This document shows positions 31,014-43,200 of a stretch of DNA of 64,000 bases, piece after piece; positions within the stretch are counted from its first letter, which is position 1; every line of letters begins with the position of its first letter. The DNA comes from Polytrichum commune. Taxonomy: Eukaryota; Streptophyta; Polytrichopsida; Polytrichales; Polytrichaceae. The DNA is taken from assembly GCA_950295325.1 (NCBI GenBank), contig OX485805.1:42556758-42620757 (forward strand), written 5' to 3'. The notes below the pieces were generated by a model. The model was given only the letters and a program-made list of their open reading frames with translations. It was not told the origin of the DNA and did no database searches. The position numbers and the translations under genes are program-made.

Positions 31014-34000
31014 CTACACATCACTCACTTCGAGAATTTAAGTATCACCTTCACCCTTAAAATACACAATTCACACGAGCCTCATCAAGCTCACGAGTCA
31101 CATTCTAGGAATTATATATGTGTGTGTTTGTGTGTGTGTGTGTGTGAGAGAGAGAGATTTGACACCTTGTTTTATGTATTGTTTTGTGTCGAGAAGAAAA
31201 TCTAGATAAACTCATAAGTGACGTTGATGATCAAAATATAACATATGTCTTTGCAGCGAAGGGCGTTCATGATGTGTATTGGAATTAAAATCTTCAATTT
31301 TATTAAGGTTTCCAGTCAAATCAAAAAGTGCACTTGGAAAATGAGTTGATCTTAGATAGGGTCACTTTTGACATGATTTGCTGATGAAAGTATGTAGCTC
31401 ATATACAAGTTTTTGTGCATGAAGTGGCCCGGTTTGGGCCTCTCCGACACTCGAGGGTTTAAAAAATTCGATAAATAGTTGGAGAGAGAAAATTCTAAAT
31501 TAGAGGTGCTACATCATCATAGGAAACATATAGTAAAAATAAGTAACGATAGATGGGTCTTAAAATGGTTAGCTTTTCTAACTAGCCCACTTCTCCTAGG
31601 ATATAAAACATGATTTAACACAAGATGGTTGGCAAATCCAAAATGAGACGATAGTCACCTCTCATATTTTTGGAGCTCATATGAATTTCTCATTTATTAT
31701 CAAAGTGAAGATTCTTATGCTCAAGAAATGGTCACATAAGTGGCCCCAATCATGTTGACCATTGTGCCTAAAATGATTGACATGTTTTGAGCACATAGTC
31801 CAATCTTTTTTCGACTCGTGTCTTTTCATGTCCATTCTGGAATCCACACCTGACCACAAACCACTCAAGTATACGTGTACGACTAAGATAAAGCAACCGA
31901 ATTAGGCACGTCTACCTCCCTCCCTCTTTCCTAATGTTAGGTTAGATCAAATATTCGATCTAAGAATTGTAAGCTAAGTAACCAAAAATTAGATCTAAGA
32001 ACAAAACCCAACAAGACATGTGTATAAATGAAACAAGACTACATGGTCAAGATTTATCAACCATTCTAGACTCACTAGGCAACGCAATTGGGGGGGGGGG
32101 TGTAGGTATTTGATTAAAGAATCAACACACATGTGCACTCGATAATTGCATTTCTTGGGTCTTCCTTCCCTCATATAATGTGTTCCAATAAGCTCTAGAA
32201 AATTCCAAAACGGTGACTATGTGTTCCAAGGAAAAAGCAAAGATGTACAAGAAGCAATAATATCACCAAGGAAAACAAAGGACATGCAATTGTTAGGTAG
32301 TATAAGAGATACTACACTGACAACCTCAAATCTACAGTGCATCCTTCAATTTAGTTTCAATGGTCATAATCGTCCAGGAGTGACCAATGACCTAAATAGG
32401 CCCATACCATTGTTAGTCTAGTTTAAAGGTGAACACATGGTACCAATAATCAACATCAACAATGGTATCAAAAGACCTCCTTGTAGGTATCAAAATTATA
32501 AAACCAATCAAATATTGATATATGATGGGGTATGTCAAAGTTATTTTTTGGGCCAACACCATTCTAAACCATATTGATTCTAGGACAATTTTGCCTAGAT
32601 ATCAAGATTCTTGTATGGTAAATGGATAGGGGTTCATCTATTTTTAATTTATTTAAAAATATGCATTTAAAAATACATGGAAAATTTTGGGGTGTATTTT
32701 ATATTTTTCTTTAATTATAAATTCACTACTACAGTTAGTCCAAGCTAGTAGGAAGAATATAGGCATGCGCAACTTCGCCAATTGTTCCATAGTATCATAT
32801 AGCATTAATACATTCAAACTCAACAACAATGCCTGAGCCCTGAGCCTTGCCACATGAACTGATGAATTCCGGCATACGGATTTCGCATCGGGGGACAATC
32901 CATACACAATCTTAGATCAATACTTGGGTGGAAAAGAGCTTGAAGATTTGATCTTGGAAGAGGGAAATGTCTTGGACAATGATTGCCATAAAAGACCTCA
33001 CATATTGATGTCTTCGATGATTTTTAATTTTAAAAAATAAAAATGTTTTGAAATATATAAAAATGTATTTTATAATGCTGCCTCTGGCCTCTAGAATTAA
33101 AAATGAAACACTATACATTGACCCGATGGTATCGGGGAGGGGAATGAAGCCGATATAAATTTATTTATTTATTAATAAAACAATGTCAAATACCCATACC
33201 CCTCATTGTCCTTTGCTCTCATAGTATGCTGTTATTTAATATCTATTAAATAACTATAAATGGAACAAGGTCCACACATTTGGTTTATTTTGACAGACAT
33301 CATTGTTGTGTTTTGAACAACAAAAACAGAGTCTTACTGGAATATTCGTCAAGTCTCCAGCACAGAAAACGTTGGGAGAGTTCACCAAGCGCATGTTGGA
33401 ATCCACCTTTAAGCGACCATTATCATCAAGCCAATTACTGAATATTGAACTTTGGATCCATGAGTTACCCAGGCGTTTTCCTACACACCAGAAATGGAGC
33501 TGAGCTTCGATTACTCTCCCTTTTCTCGTCGTGTAGGTGTGCCCATCCTTACTTTCTGGGTCAACCCTGTATCACGAAAAACAAAAAATAAAATAAAACG
33601 AGGAGCTCAATTTTCTGCACAAGTTGCGATTTTTTTGAATTTTGATTTGAAGTCGACAAAATCCCTATCTTTTGTTGTGGTTCACAATTGACCAGGTGAA
33701 GCATTCAACCATGGGAAAAAAAGGCCAGAAGTTGCACCCACCTCCTTCAAATGACTAATACCAAGTGATCAGAAGCAACTGCAACTCAGGTATCAGAACT
33801 ACAACCGTAAGATGTAATTACAAAGAAAGGCACAGGTGTAATGATCATACTTTCAGCACCAACAGATACATTTTGTGTCATTGGAGTGTTTCAAAGAGTC
33901 CAAATATAAAAAATTCAGTATACGTTGATGAATTAATGTGTTTTAACATTTATGGATTCAGATCACTCTAAGTCAATTCATGGAAATTGAGGAGAAAGAC

Positions 34001-37000
34001 GACGATGATCGAACAAAAATTAATGGGTGATTGTAACACTTCAGGATAGGCTATGAAGGAAGTTCTAATGATGAATTGAGGGATGAGTTGACAAAAATTG
34101 AGGTCATGGAATTGAGTGATGATGAAAAGGAACAAGAAGACGGCCCAATTGGGGTGAGCAATTCATGATGAACAGAAGAAAGAAATACGAGTTGACTGGG
34201 AGTTGAGTAAGTAGATGCATACAAGGAAAAATAGGGTGAGAAGCGTTCGCGCATTTGTACCCAAAATTATCAAAGAAGAAAGATAGGGAGCCTAAAGTTG
34301 GGACACCTCGAAAAAGGGAAGTCCGCAGTAAAGCCCCAACATAGGGTAGGCATGCCTAATTTGGTTAGTTATCTTAATTGGACGTCTATATTTGAGTGGC
34401 ATATGGACGTCTATATAGGTGTAGCTCCCAGAACGGATGATAAAAAGACATGTTTGAAAAAGACCGGACTACTTGTTTAAATATGATAACCATTCTAAGC
34501 TCAATAGTCAACATAATTGGGGAGACCTATATGACCATTTAATGAGAATGAAAATCTTCACTTCGATAATGAATACAATATTCATATAAACTCCAGAAAT
34601 TATGAGGAACACAGCTCCAGCCTTGATTTGGATTTGCTAACCAATTTGTACTAATCGCATGTTTCATATCCTACAAGTGGGCTATCACATAAAAATTATT
34701 ATTAAAAAAAAAAAATGAAAACCATTTTAAGACCCATCTAATGGAAGAGGGTGGATCAAATTATATAGAATGTGATGAATCAATTGAAAGAAAATATTTT
34801 GCTAGGGCAGCTACTACTGACTGGAGAGTATTTATTCCAATGCAAGGATGAAAGTATATTCAATTAAGAGGGTTTGTGTACATGGGAGGCTCACGCTTTA
34901 TTGTGGTTTGTATTCCCTTTTTTTCCCACTCAGATCAAAGTTTGGCTTTAGACAGCTTACTTGTCCTCGAAAATAACATCCACCTTTTTCTTTTTAAGCC
35001 ATTTCAGGGTTTTTGCGGATGCTTTCGGGCTCAAAAACTCCACTAACCGACTGCTCGCTGTCACGATTGTCACCTTCATGACCATGCAATAAAACATCAA
35101 ACATCATTTATTACCAGGTGCAGTGAATTCTCATTTATATTGCATTCCAACCAATCTGTGAAAGAATCTAAATTTGAAGAGGAACATGAACATGGAGACA
35201 TGAAGGTTGACATTGACCTTCTTTTGGGGAAAGTCAACAATAATCTCACCCGCCAGCTCCACACCAACTGGACCACCTCCGACAATCAGTAGCTTTGGTG
35301 CTTCCACTAACTTCCTGTTGGCTGCACTCAATATACATGAAAGGATCGATTAAAAACACAAATAAGATGTTCACCACAATGCTCATGTTAAGGCTTAAAA
35401 AAGACCAAGGACTTCAATGTACGACCTATAGACTAGTTTTTCAAATCGTTTTGTTTATAGTATTGATAGATTTGCAACTTTATTTGATACATTTGATTCT
35501 TAGGTCAAGGAGAAAATAAATAATATACTTAATTTGTGACATTGATTATCAGAATATTAAGTATGTCTTTGCATCCAAGGGGCACCCATGCCATGTATTT
35601 GAACCCAAATCCTCAATAACATTAAGGTATTCAGCTGATTTGAAAAGTGCACTTGATAATGAGTTTATTCTGGTCACGTTTACATGATTACCTAAACATA
35701 TAAGTTTGTAGTTCGGATAGGCGTTTTTGTGTAGGTTACAAGATGCAAAGGTTAACATGAGAAGATTAATGATTTTGAGTAATGATATACAAATAAGCTC
35801 AACATTTCACAGAACATTTGGACGTGACGATGACTTCAATCTACCAGAGTTGTTTTGTATTTCCGCATTGTATTATTGAACACATCGGGTATGGATACAA
35901 AGATTTAGAACTTACCTTTCTGGTATTCAATGATTCGGTCCTCACGCCTCACCGGGCCTGTATATGTGCTGCCTGTACAAATGACAAGAAAATCGTATGG
36001 AACTGCGACCCCTGAAGAAGTTATTACTTCCGTCTCAGATGCGTCTGTAGCTTCACTTACTTCAATTCGGGCTTTTGTCAAGTATGCGCTGTGGTTCACA
36101 ACAGAACGTTCTGCCATTTTGGGTTCCACCAAACATCGCAACGCCGCGTAGGGGACCTCAAAATAGTCTTTCCTGAGGCAAACAAATCATCTCAAAATTC
36201 AGGGGAAATTTTAGTCCTGAGCATTTACAACATTTTCAAGCTTATTAGACCACCAATTGGACCATCAAGTTGATATTAGCCTCTACAACGGAGGCCACTG
36301 CACTTGCATTTGGTGAAAGTTTGATACTTGGAGTTGACAAGAGTGCATCCAAATCTTTAAACTATTGAGCACTTGACCAATCTTCAACCTCTCAATAGGT
36401 TGAGCAAGTGTAAAGTGGCCATGCTCAATGTGAAATATTAAGGGGGGGGGGGGGGGGATGGTACTAAACAAAGGAGCACTCAGGACAAGCCAAAAAAATG
36501 ATTGAAATCCTACTGGCTTGGGGACAACAAACAAAATAAGATCTTAAACTCTCAACATTCCTCAGCTATCTCAGTCAGTAGCTTCAGATTTTGACAGAGA
36601 GCTTGTCAAAATGACTGAGAACTTGTCATAGTTGTCATTCTATATGGGATCCATCCAGGCATAAGCCAACTAAGAATCCTAAGCCCGGTAAAATGTTCAA
36701 GCTTCAAGTTGAAAGCCGAAGTGTAAAGTGGATTTGAGCATGCTCTACTTTGAAGAACCCAAACTTACTCTAGTGTATTTTTTATCTAGAACTTTTTGCC
36801 AAATGCAGGACTCTGGACATTGGGCATTCTTGTTTGGAGAATTTGTCTCTCTAAATCCAGTTGCCATCCATTCTGACTCCACTCGATCTAGAATTCACCG
36901 GAAAACCACTTAGAAACAAAAGACACTGAAAAGACATTTGTTAAAAAAAGATTGGAGTATGTGCTCAAAATATGGACACCATTCTTTGTTCAATAATCAA

Positions 37001-37428
37001 CACCCCAAGTGGGAGAGGTCTATGTGATCATTTAAAAAGAAAACGAGAATGTTTGCTTTGACCTCTTCAAACACTCGCATCTTGTGAAACTCCGTTTCTG
37101 AAACTTCGCATGACAATCTGCTTGATTCATCGCAATTGCTAACCAGACAAGACAGTTCCCAATTTGATCCAATGGCCAAAATTGTATGTGGAGTTGGAAG
37201 TGCCCACAACAGGGCCACATCCCTGCCTTACTTAAAATGGGAGCGACAAATTAAAATCGACCAGCATCAAAAGACATGGAAGTATGAGAGAGGGAATTTA
37301 GAGTGTGAGAGGGTTTTTACTTACGGATCGATGAGAGTCACGTCCGCAACGTCTTGCAAATACTTGCTGGTGAGGCTGCCAGCCACTCCACCCCCTACCA
37401 CCACCACCCGCTTTTTTGGTGTGCCCAT
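30744..37428 (-). CDS. AIFM2/FSP1-like FAD-dependent NAD(P)H oxidoreductase
   Basis: Minus-strand exons in coding order: 37428-37325, 36172-35916, 35321-35218, 35073-34961, 33566-33338, 31013-30744. Phases agree at all five junctions and give 358 residues, close to plant 'apoptosis-inducing factor homolog' proteins. Two dinucleotide-binding signatures are visible: VVVVGGGVAG near residue 8 (FAD) and LLIVGGGPVGVELAGE near residue 131 (NAD(P)H). A third FAD-contact motif, VFCAGDLTNIP, lies near residue 259. Known: this family reduces quinones such as ubiquinone with NAD(P)H; animal FSP1 suppresses lipid peroxidation. The N-terminus MGTPKKR has Gly2 but Lys at position 6, so N-myristoylation as in animal FSP1 is doubtful. 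No membrane segment is obvious. Cellular role in this plant is inferred only. Confidence 0.88.
31548..31915 (-). mobile_element. R1 element, full-length, reverse
   Basis: It starts ATAGATGGGTCTTAAAATGG and ends GAATTAGGCACGTCTACCTC, giving both inverted ends of the family. It lies in intron 5 of the FSP1-like gene. Confidence 0.72.
32430..32610 (+). repeat. dispersed repeat, copy of 5.3 kb repeat
   Basis: Diverged copy of 5337-5545, located in the long fifth intron of the FSP1-like gene. Confidence 0.5.
33338..33566 (-). CDS. FSP1-like exon 5
   Basis: Acceptor CGTGATACAG, donor ATTCCA|GTAAGA. It includes IEAQLHFWCVGKRLGNSWI and DDNGRLKVDSNMRLVNSPN, ending in the VFCAGDLTNIP motif. Confidence 0.85.
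34310..34745 (+). mobile_element. R1 element copy
   Basis: Shows the family's 5' part (TATATTTGAGTGGCATATGG), core and 3' end (AACCATTTTAAGACCCATCT). It lies in intron 4 of the FSP1-like gene. Confidence 0.7.
34961..35073 (-). CDS. FSP1-like exon 4
   Basis: Acceptor GGTCATGAAG, donor GACAA|GTAAGC. VTIVTASSRLVEFLSPKASA continues to KTLKWLKKKKVDVIFED. It matches the family's second Rossmann half. Confidence 0.82.
35218..35321 (-). CDS. FSP1-like exon 3
   Basis: Acceptor GAGTGCAG; contains LLIVGGGPVGVELAGEIIVD. The donor AAGAAG|GTCAAT is non-optimal but gives the expected join to VTIVTASSRLVEF. Reading through the donor instead gives an unrelated hydrophobic tail. Confidence 0.8.
35916..36172 (-). 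CDS. FSP1-like exon 2
   Basis: Acceptor TTGCCTCAG, donor AAAG|GTAAGT. KDYFEVPYAALRCLVEPKMA and YDFLVICTGSTYTGPV are strongly family-like; the second is the ATG-type FAD motif. Confidence 0.88.
36442..36459. repeat. poly-G tract
   Basis: About 18 G residues on the plus strand in intron 1 of the FSP1-like gene. Similar G/C runs occur at about 8795, 8995-9015, 10352 and 32090. Confidence 0.85.
36945..37060 (+). mobile_element. R1 fragment
   Basis: Core only: GTGCTCAAAATATGGACACC, AATAATCAACACC and GAGGTCTATGTGATCATTTA. It lies in intron 1 of the FSP1-like gene. Confidence 0.55.
37325..37428 (-). CDS. FSP1-like exon 1 with start codon
   Basis: The ATG is at 37428-37426, followed by VVVVGGGVAGSLTSKYLQ and ending DVTLIDP. 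The donor is ATCC|GTAAGT, splitting the Pro codon. The start is chosen because it immediately precedes the Rossmann beta strand, as in family members. Confidence 0.85.
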
Positions 37429-40175
37429 TTATCACCAGCTCCTACTATTAATTTCAATCTCTCTTTAAGCACACCCAACAAATTAATTGCTTCTTGTTTT
37501 TCTCCAGAAAAATTCACAAAAGTTTTTAACGAAGTTCCTACAAAACCAGTGGTTAGACAGACATCACCAGCCATGATTCACCAGAATCTCTCTAAAGTAT
37601 GTATTTCAGAAATAAGTCATGCAATTTCTTGTTGGCATGGCATGGCTAAAAGACCATCAGGATCTGATATCAGGATTGTGACAATCAGATACTTGGAAGA
37701 AGAAAAAAAACAGAGAAATGTTTCAATATTGAGACCAGAACCTCTAAATTCGACAATCATACTCGGAAAGCAGTAAAATGACAACTATGTTGACAATGAA
37801 GTTTTTTGGGCAAGAAAAGCAGGGGTTCAATTTGCAACATTAAACCCTATCAGCTACAAGTCTGCATGGAAAAGATAAACTCAACTTTTAGGGTATGGTG
37901 TTCGAGACCAACTTACCTTTAGATTTCTTGTCCGGGGCAGTAAATCATCAAATCATTTGAAGGTCTTCAGATCTTTGCAGTTTCCAGACCTAAATTCCTG
38001 GAGATGACATTCTCACTGACACTATTGGGCCTGTGCAATTCAAACCATGTGAAATCCCCACTGAACTCGCACGAGCAACCCTAAAACCCTAAAACATCTA
38101 AATGCTTTTTATCCCTAATGGACTGGCACCATTTCGTGCTCTCTCTGGTCAAATGCGAAAAGGAAACCTGAGAAAAACCAGAACAAGAAAAAATTAGCCT
38201 TCCATTGGCTGATGATGCTTCTGAAAGTGCCCAAAAGGACACAAGAGGTAAATGAGAATGTGGCTATGATGAGAAGCATCCACAAGCACAGCCCTTTGTG
38301 CTTGCACATGATGAACAAAACCCAAACCCCAAAACCTAAAAGAGGTTTGTTGCAGCAAGTTTTGTTGAAAAGAAAAGGTGGATTTTTGGACTGGTGACGG
38401 ATTGGCGGGAAGGGAAGCAAAAGAGACGACCCTTGGCAACACACCTCTCTCCTCAAGTGATGACGTGGCCTCATATGACACTTGGATATTGAGAGACCCT
38501 AGGAGTTTGATGGGTGTCAAAGTATGATGTTCAAATGCTCACCAAAAACGGAATTTGTGAAACTAGATGTAGGTGGAAGATGATGAAGGGTGGTTCTGAA
38601 TTGTATCCATCGTCATCAACACTCAGCACATAACTTGGTTGAAGGAAATCTTGAAAGATGGGAGACTTTCAAGCAACTCAACCTATGCAAGTTTCAAAAG
38701 CTTCATACTAGAAGGACATCATAACAGGCTGGAAATATTTAAACTCCAGGTGGAAGATGGAGGAAACCCATCGTCGTCAACACTCTGCAGATAACTTGCT
38801 AGGAGAGTTTGAAAACTGGCAAGTCAAGACGATGGGAGAATTTCAAGCAACTCTACCAATGCAAGTTGCAAAAGCTTCATAATAGAAAGGAAACAGTGAC
38901 AGAAGCTAAAAATATTTGAAACCCAGGTGGAAGATGAAGGGTGGTCCTGAAAGTAACCCGTCATTGTCGACACTCTGCACATAACCTGCTTGAAAGGAAA
39001 GCTTGAAAGATGGCAAGTCAACATGATGGGAGAATTTCAAGCAACTCTAGGTGTGCAAGTTTCAAAAGCTTCATAATAGAATAGAAACAACGACAGAGGC
39101 TGGAAATATTAAATTCCAGGTGGAAGATGAAGGGTGGTTCTGAAAGAAACCCAGTGTCACCAACACTCTGCACAGAACATGCTTGGATGGCTTGAAAGAT
39201 GGCAGGTCACATGATGGGAAAGGTTCAAGCAACTCTACCTATCCGAGTTTCAAAAGCTTCACTGGTCACATGTGAGAAAGACAGGCTGGAATCATAAACG
39301 CTCAGGTGGAAGATGAAGGGTCCTGAAATAAACCTATCATTGTCCACACTCTGCACATAACATGCTTGAAGGAGCTCGAAAGATGACAAGTCAATATGAT
39401 TGGAAAGTTTCAGGCAACTCTACCTATGCAAGTTTCAAAAGTTTCATAATAGAAGGGGAAACAAGGACACTACTGTAATCACACATGGAAACCAAGTTCC
39501 TGGCAAATCAAGCAGGATTTATGCTCTACGATGACAGAATTTTTCATAATCCAGTACTTTGCCTAATTTCATGTTCACAATGCAGCAGAATTTCTCCCAA
39601 TTATGACAGCTGATGGATAACGAGTAATCTTTAAAATTTACAAATTGGGGGCATTGACGACATGAAAAGTTTCACACACACTAAACTTTCACACCTGATC
39701 AGCACCTGCAGATTGTTCCGCTTGGACATGGTCATTTCCGCTAGAAACTTCTCAAATATATTCGTTATGAATAAATGCATTCTAACCAACTACAGGTTTC
39801 TTTGTTACAAAGGCACTGCTCCTGTACGAGCTGAATATACAATCAATACTGGTGGTTAGAATGGTAAAGAGCCCTAAAGTATTATGGAGAAAACAAATGG
39901 CTACAGTAACAGGTGTGCCATTTGTAGCAGAAATCACTTTATTGTCAAACGTCAAAACCCTCGTGGAAATGAATCATCACAACAGTAATCATATAAGCAA
40001 TTGAATCTAGCCTAAAAGCACAATACAACTACTGGAGAAAAATTGATTGGTATCAAAAGAATAAGAGGTTGTCAACCTCTGAGATAAAGGACTGAAGAAT
40101 TTCTATACAAGCGGCCTGACAAGTTTGACTAAATCTGGAAACAAGAGCCCCCATTTTGTTTAGTTCTACAAATTC
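37429..40175. other. interval between FSP1-like gene 5' end and carrier gene 3' end
   Basis: It should hold the FSP1-like promoter and 5' UTR and the carrier 3' UTR. The clear structure is the tandem array at 38570-39460; elsewhere I see no exon. The short open frames at 38.1-38.5 kb overlap each other on both strands and look non-coding. Confidence 0.55.
38570..39460 (+). repeat. tandem array, about 180-bp unit, five copies
   Basis: Each unit carries AGGTGGAAGATGAAGGGTGG, CAACACTCTGCACATAAC, a GCTTGAA...AAAGATGG segment and CAAGTTTCAAAAGCTTCATA. Units begin near 38571, 38750, 38926, 39117 and 39303. Confidence 0.8.
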
Positions 40176-40254
40176 TCATGTCGGTGAATTGTTGTGTCTT
40201 TGTTGCAAGTCGAAGTTGGTTGCCACACGCTGTGCAATCTCCTCAAAAATAGTC
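40176..40254 (-). CDS. carrier exon 8 with stop
   Basis: Acceptor GCTTTACAG; W-TIFEEIAQRVATNFDLQQ then RHNNSPT and TGA at 40178-40176. The AWTIFEE end matches the family's last transmembrane helix. Confidence 0.88.
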
Positions 40255-43200
40255 CTGTAAAGCATGTGCTCCAATTGAGTTAAAAAGTGAACATGATGAA
40301 CATTGAAATAACTTGACAAAATAAAGAGCTTAATAACAAGATGACTTACCATGCAAAAGCCTGTTGTAGGGCTCGTCTTCCTACTCTTGGCAGCACACCT
40401 ACAAATAGTCCTTTAAAGCCATTTACCTGCACAACACCACATCATTACTTCAAATGTTCATCCTGACTATTTTAATTATGAAAACTGACTCCAGACAACA
40501 AATGACAGAAATAGACTACAATACCCAAGAAATTCATCATGTACAGACAGGAAGACAACGAAATGTACACTTGCAAAGCACATGATTTGCTCAAAAGCTC
40601 CACCCATACGAAATTGATGTCACTCTCTGCTGGGATGATAACCTGCTTACCATAACCACTGTTGCAACATTACAATGTACAAAATTCTAAAATTATCAAG
40701 TAAAGATAGACAACCTACACTAATTTTGTAGTAAAAAGCAAACCTTCACTATGTGCTTGACTGTTGACAAAATGCTTGATTCGTGTGTCCGCTCCAACTG
40801 CAACCTTGTCCGCACCTGTACACAAAGTAGGAAATTGTATTGGCTATATCATGCACATTCATGCGTAAAGCACCCAAAGTCCATGCATGTTTACCAATTT
40901 GGAATTGAGACTGATAGCATCATCACCTAAATTGGAATTGATAAAGTAAATGTGGAATTTATAGGATTAAAAAGAGAAGTGCTAACCCACCACATCCGGG
41001 GGATGAGTCAGAAAGGTTGCACATCCTCCAGCCATTGCACCTGCACAACGTAGGGTGAAACCTACCTGGTCAACCTCAAAACTCTAGAAATGACCAAAAA
41101 TATGTAGTAACAACAACAATCTCAATACATCACAAATTTCCAAAGGGTTGTGTATTATATGGTTATTACATTAAAACTAGACCTAGTGGTATATAATGTA
41201 ATGTATCTTATAATATATGCAATATTCTTAAGTAACTAATTGCTTTGTAATAGCATTATGTGGCACAAATTAGAAAAAAAAAATAACACAAGAGTTCCAC
41301 AAGACATACCTGCCAGAAAAGTGGCACCAGCTGTTGAGCTTCCATTGGGCAGATTATCTGGATTAAACCCCAAGATTAAGTGCTGCCAGATAACATATAA
41401 AAACTCTATGGTCCCAACAGTCTAACTTTCTCTCCCAAAAGATATGGAGACTTCCCAGTCCTTAATCACCTGACAAGCTCCATAAGTCACGTTACGTTGT
41501 TGACAATTTGTGCACTAATTTCCATTCCAATACAAATTCGTTTTCCAAGATGATTGAAACATTTTACATTCAGCTGGGAACAGCTTCCGTACCTGCTCAG
41601 ATTGAAAGGTTTAAATAGTGAATGACCTTGTCAACCAGGTGAATCAAAACGAGATTCTCAAAAACATCATGCTCAGTAAGGTATAAAAGTGCATACCTTT
41701 GAGAAAACACTGCATCTGGTTGTACAGCAAAAGATAGAGGCCAGAGTAGGGTGCATCCCGCACAAGTGTTGGTAGCAAGCCACTGTAAAGCCCTGCCACC
41801 ATAATATACAGGTAAATAAATCCTATTACTCCTTCCAAATACTCAAAACTCTACAAGAAGCTTAGCAGCTAAGCAGGTTCTGAGTAGAATTAACTGACTG
41901 AAGCCATTAAGGTTATCCTCTAACTCAATGGGACTTTGCTTGTCCTATGGTGGTTTTGCATACAACATCAATAACTTATTTCCACTTCTGGTGCATGCTC
42001 AGAGGTAGAATTTGAAATTGAACAAAGACCAACCTATTTCCGTCCATTGAGGGCCAAACTCACTTTAGCACCCTAAACTTACCGAACATGAAAGGTGTTA
42101 ACGTATGCAAAACAACCAGCTCCCAACCACAAGCCATGTTTGAATTGATAACTCTATTTTACATGCATTTTTCATGTAAATGAAAGACAATGAGTTTCAA
42201 AGCCAAAAGCCCTTTCATCAGTAACATCAAGGACAAAACCCAACACATCAAACTTGCCCGCGGGTGAGGTCAAATTTCACTTACCGGGAATGCCTTCCTT
42301 GTAGGCGATCGTTTGGACAGCATGGAATGTGTTGCGATAGTAAAGACCCGAGGCTGCTGCATACTGCACCCCCACCCTGACACCCGCTTGTCACCATCAA
42401 GCAGGAAGCAAGGCCTGAAATTCAAATATACTCATAGCGTGAGTGCTATAGATTTCAACTCCAAGCTAAAACTCTCTCTCTCTCTCAATTGATGCAACAT
42501 TGCACAAATTTTCGTAAGAGGTTTGGCAGATCCAAAATGTTCCAACATCTACTAATCTGTTGAGAAAAAACTCACCTCCAAAGCAGGAAGCAAGCAAGGC
42601 CTGAAATCCAGTAACACTCTTACACTAGTGTTATGGATTCCTATTTCCAAGCAGACCTCTCTCTCACTCAGTGTAACACTGTGCACAAGTCTTACAAGAT
42701 TTGGCATATTCAAAATGTACCAACACTACCCAAAGCAGGAGGCAAAGGCCTGAATCCAAGATTCGCTCAAGCATAAGCCCTATGAATTCATTGATCCCAA
42801 GCTAAATTCCCTCTCACTGGATGCAACATTGCAATTTCTCTCACTCGATGCAACGTTGCGCATGATTTGTAAGAGATTTCACATGTTCAGAATGTTGCAA
42901 CACCTACTAACTCACCTCCAAAGCCAGAAGCAAAAGCAGGAAGCAAGCCAGACCTATAATCCAAGACTCACTCATGGCATGAGTGTCATGGATTCATTCC
43001 TCACAAGCTAACCTCTCTCTCAACCAATGCAACATTGCACATATGTCGTAAGGGATTTCTCTTGTTCAGAATGTTGCAATACCTATAATCCCACAAGAAA
43101 AGCTGGAAGCAATCAAGGCCTGAAATCCAAGATTCACTCATACATGAGTGCTATGGATTTGTTCCTCCCAAGCTAAACTCTTTCTCTCTCTCTCTCTCAC

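Noticed and set aside
38115-38520. Overlapping open frames on both strands near the FSP1-like promoter region
   Set aside because: They conflict with each other and lack motifs or clear splice sites.
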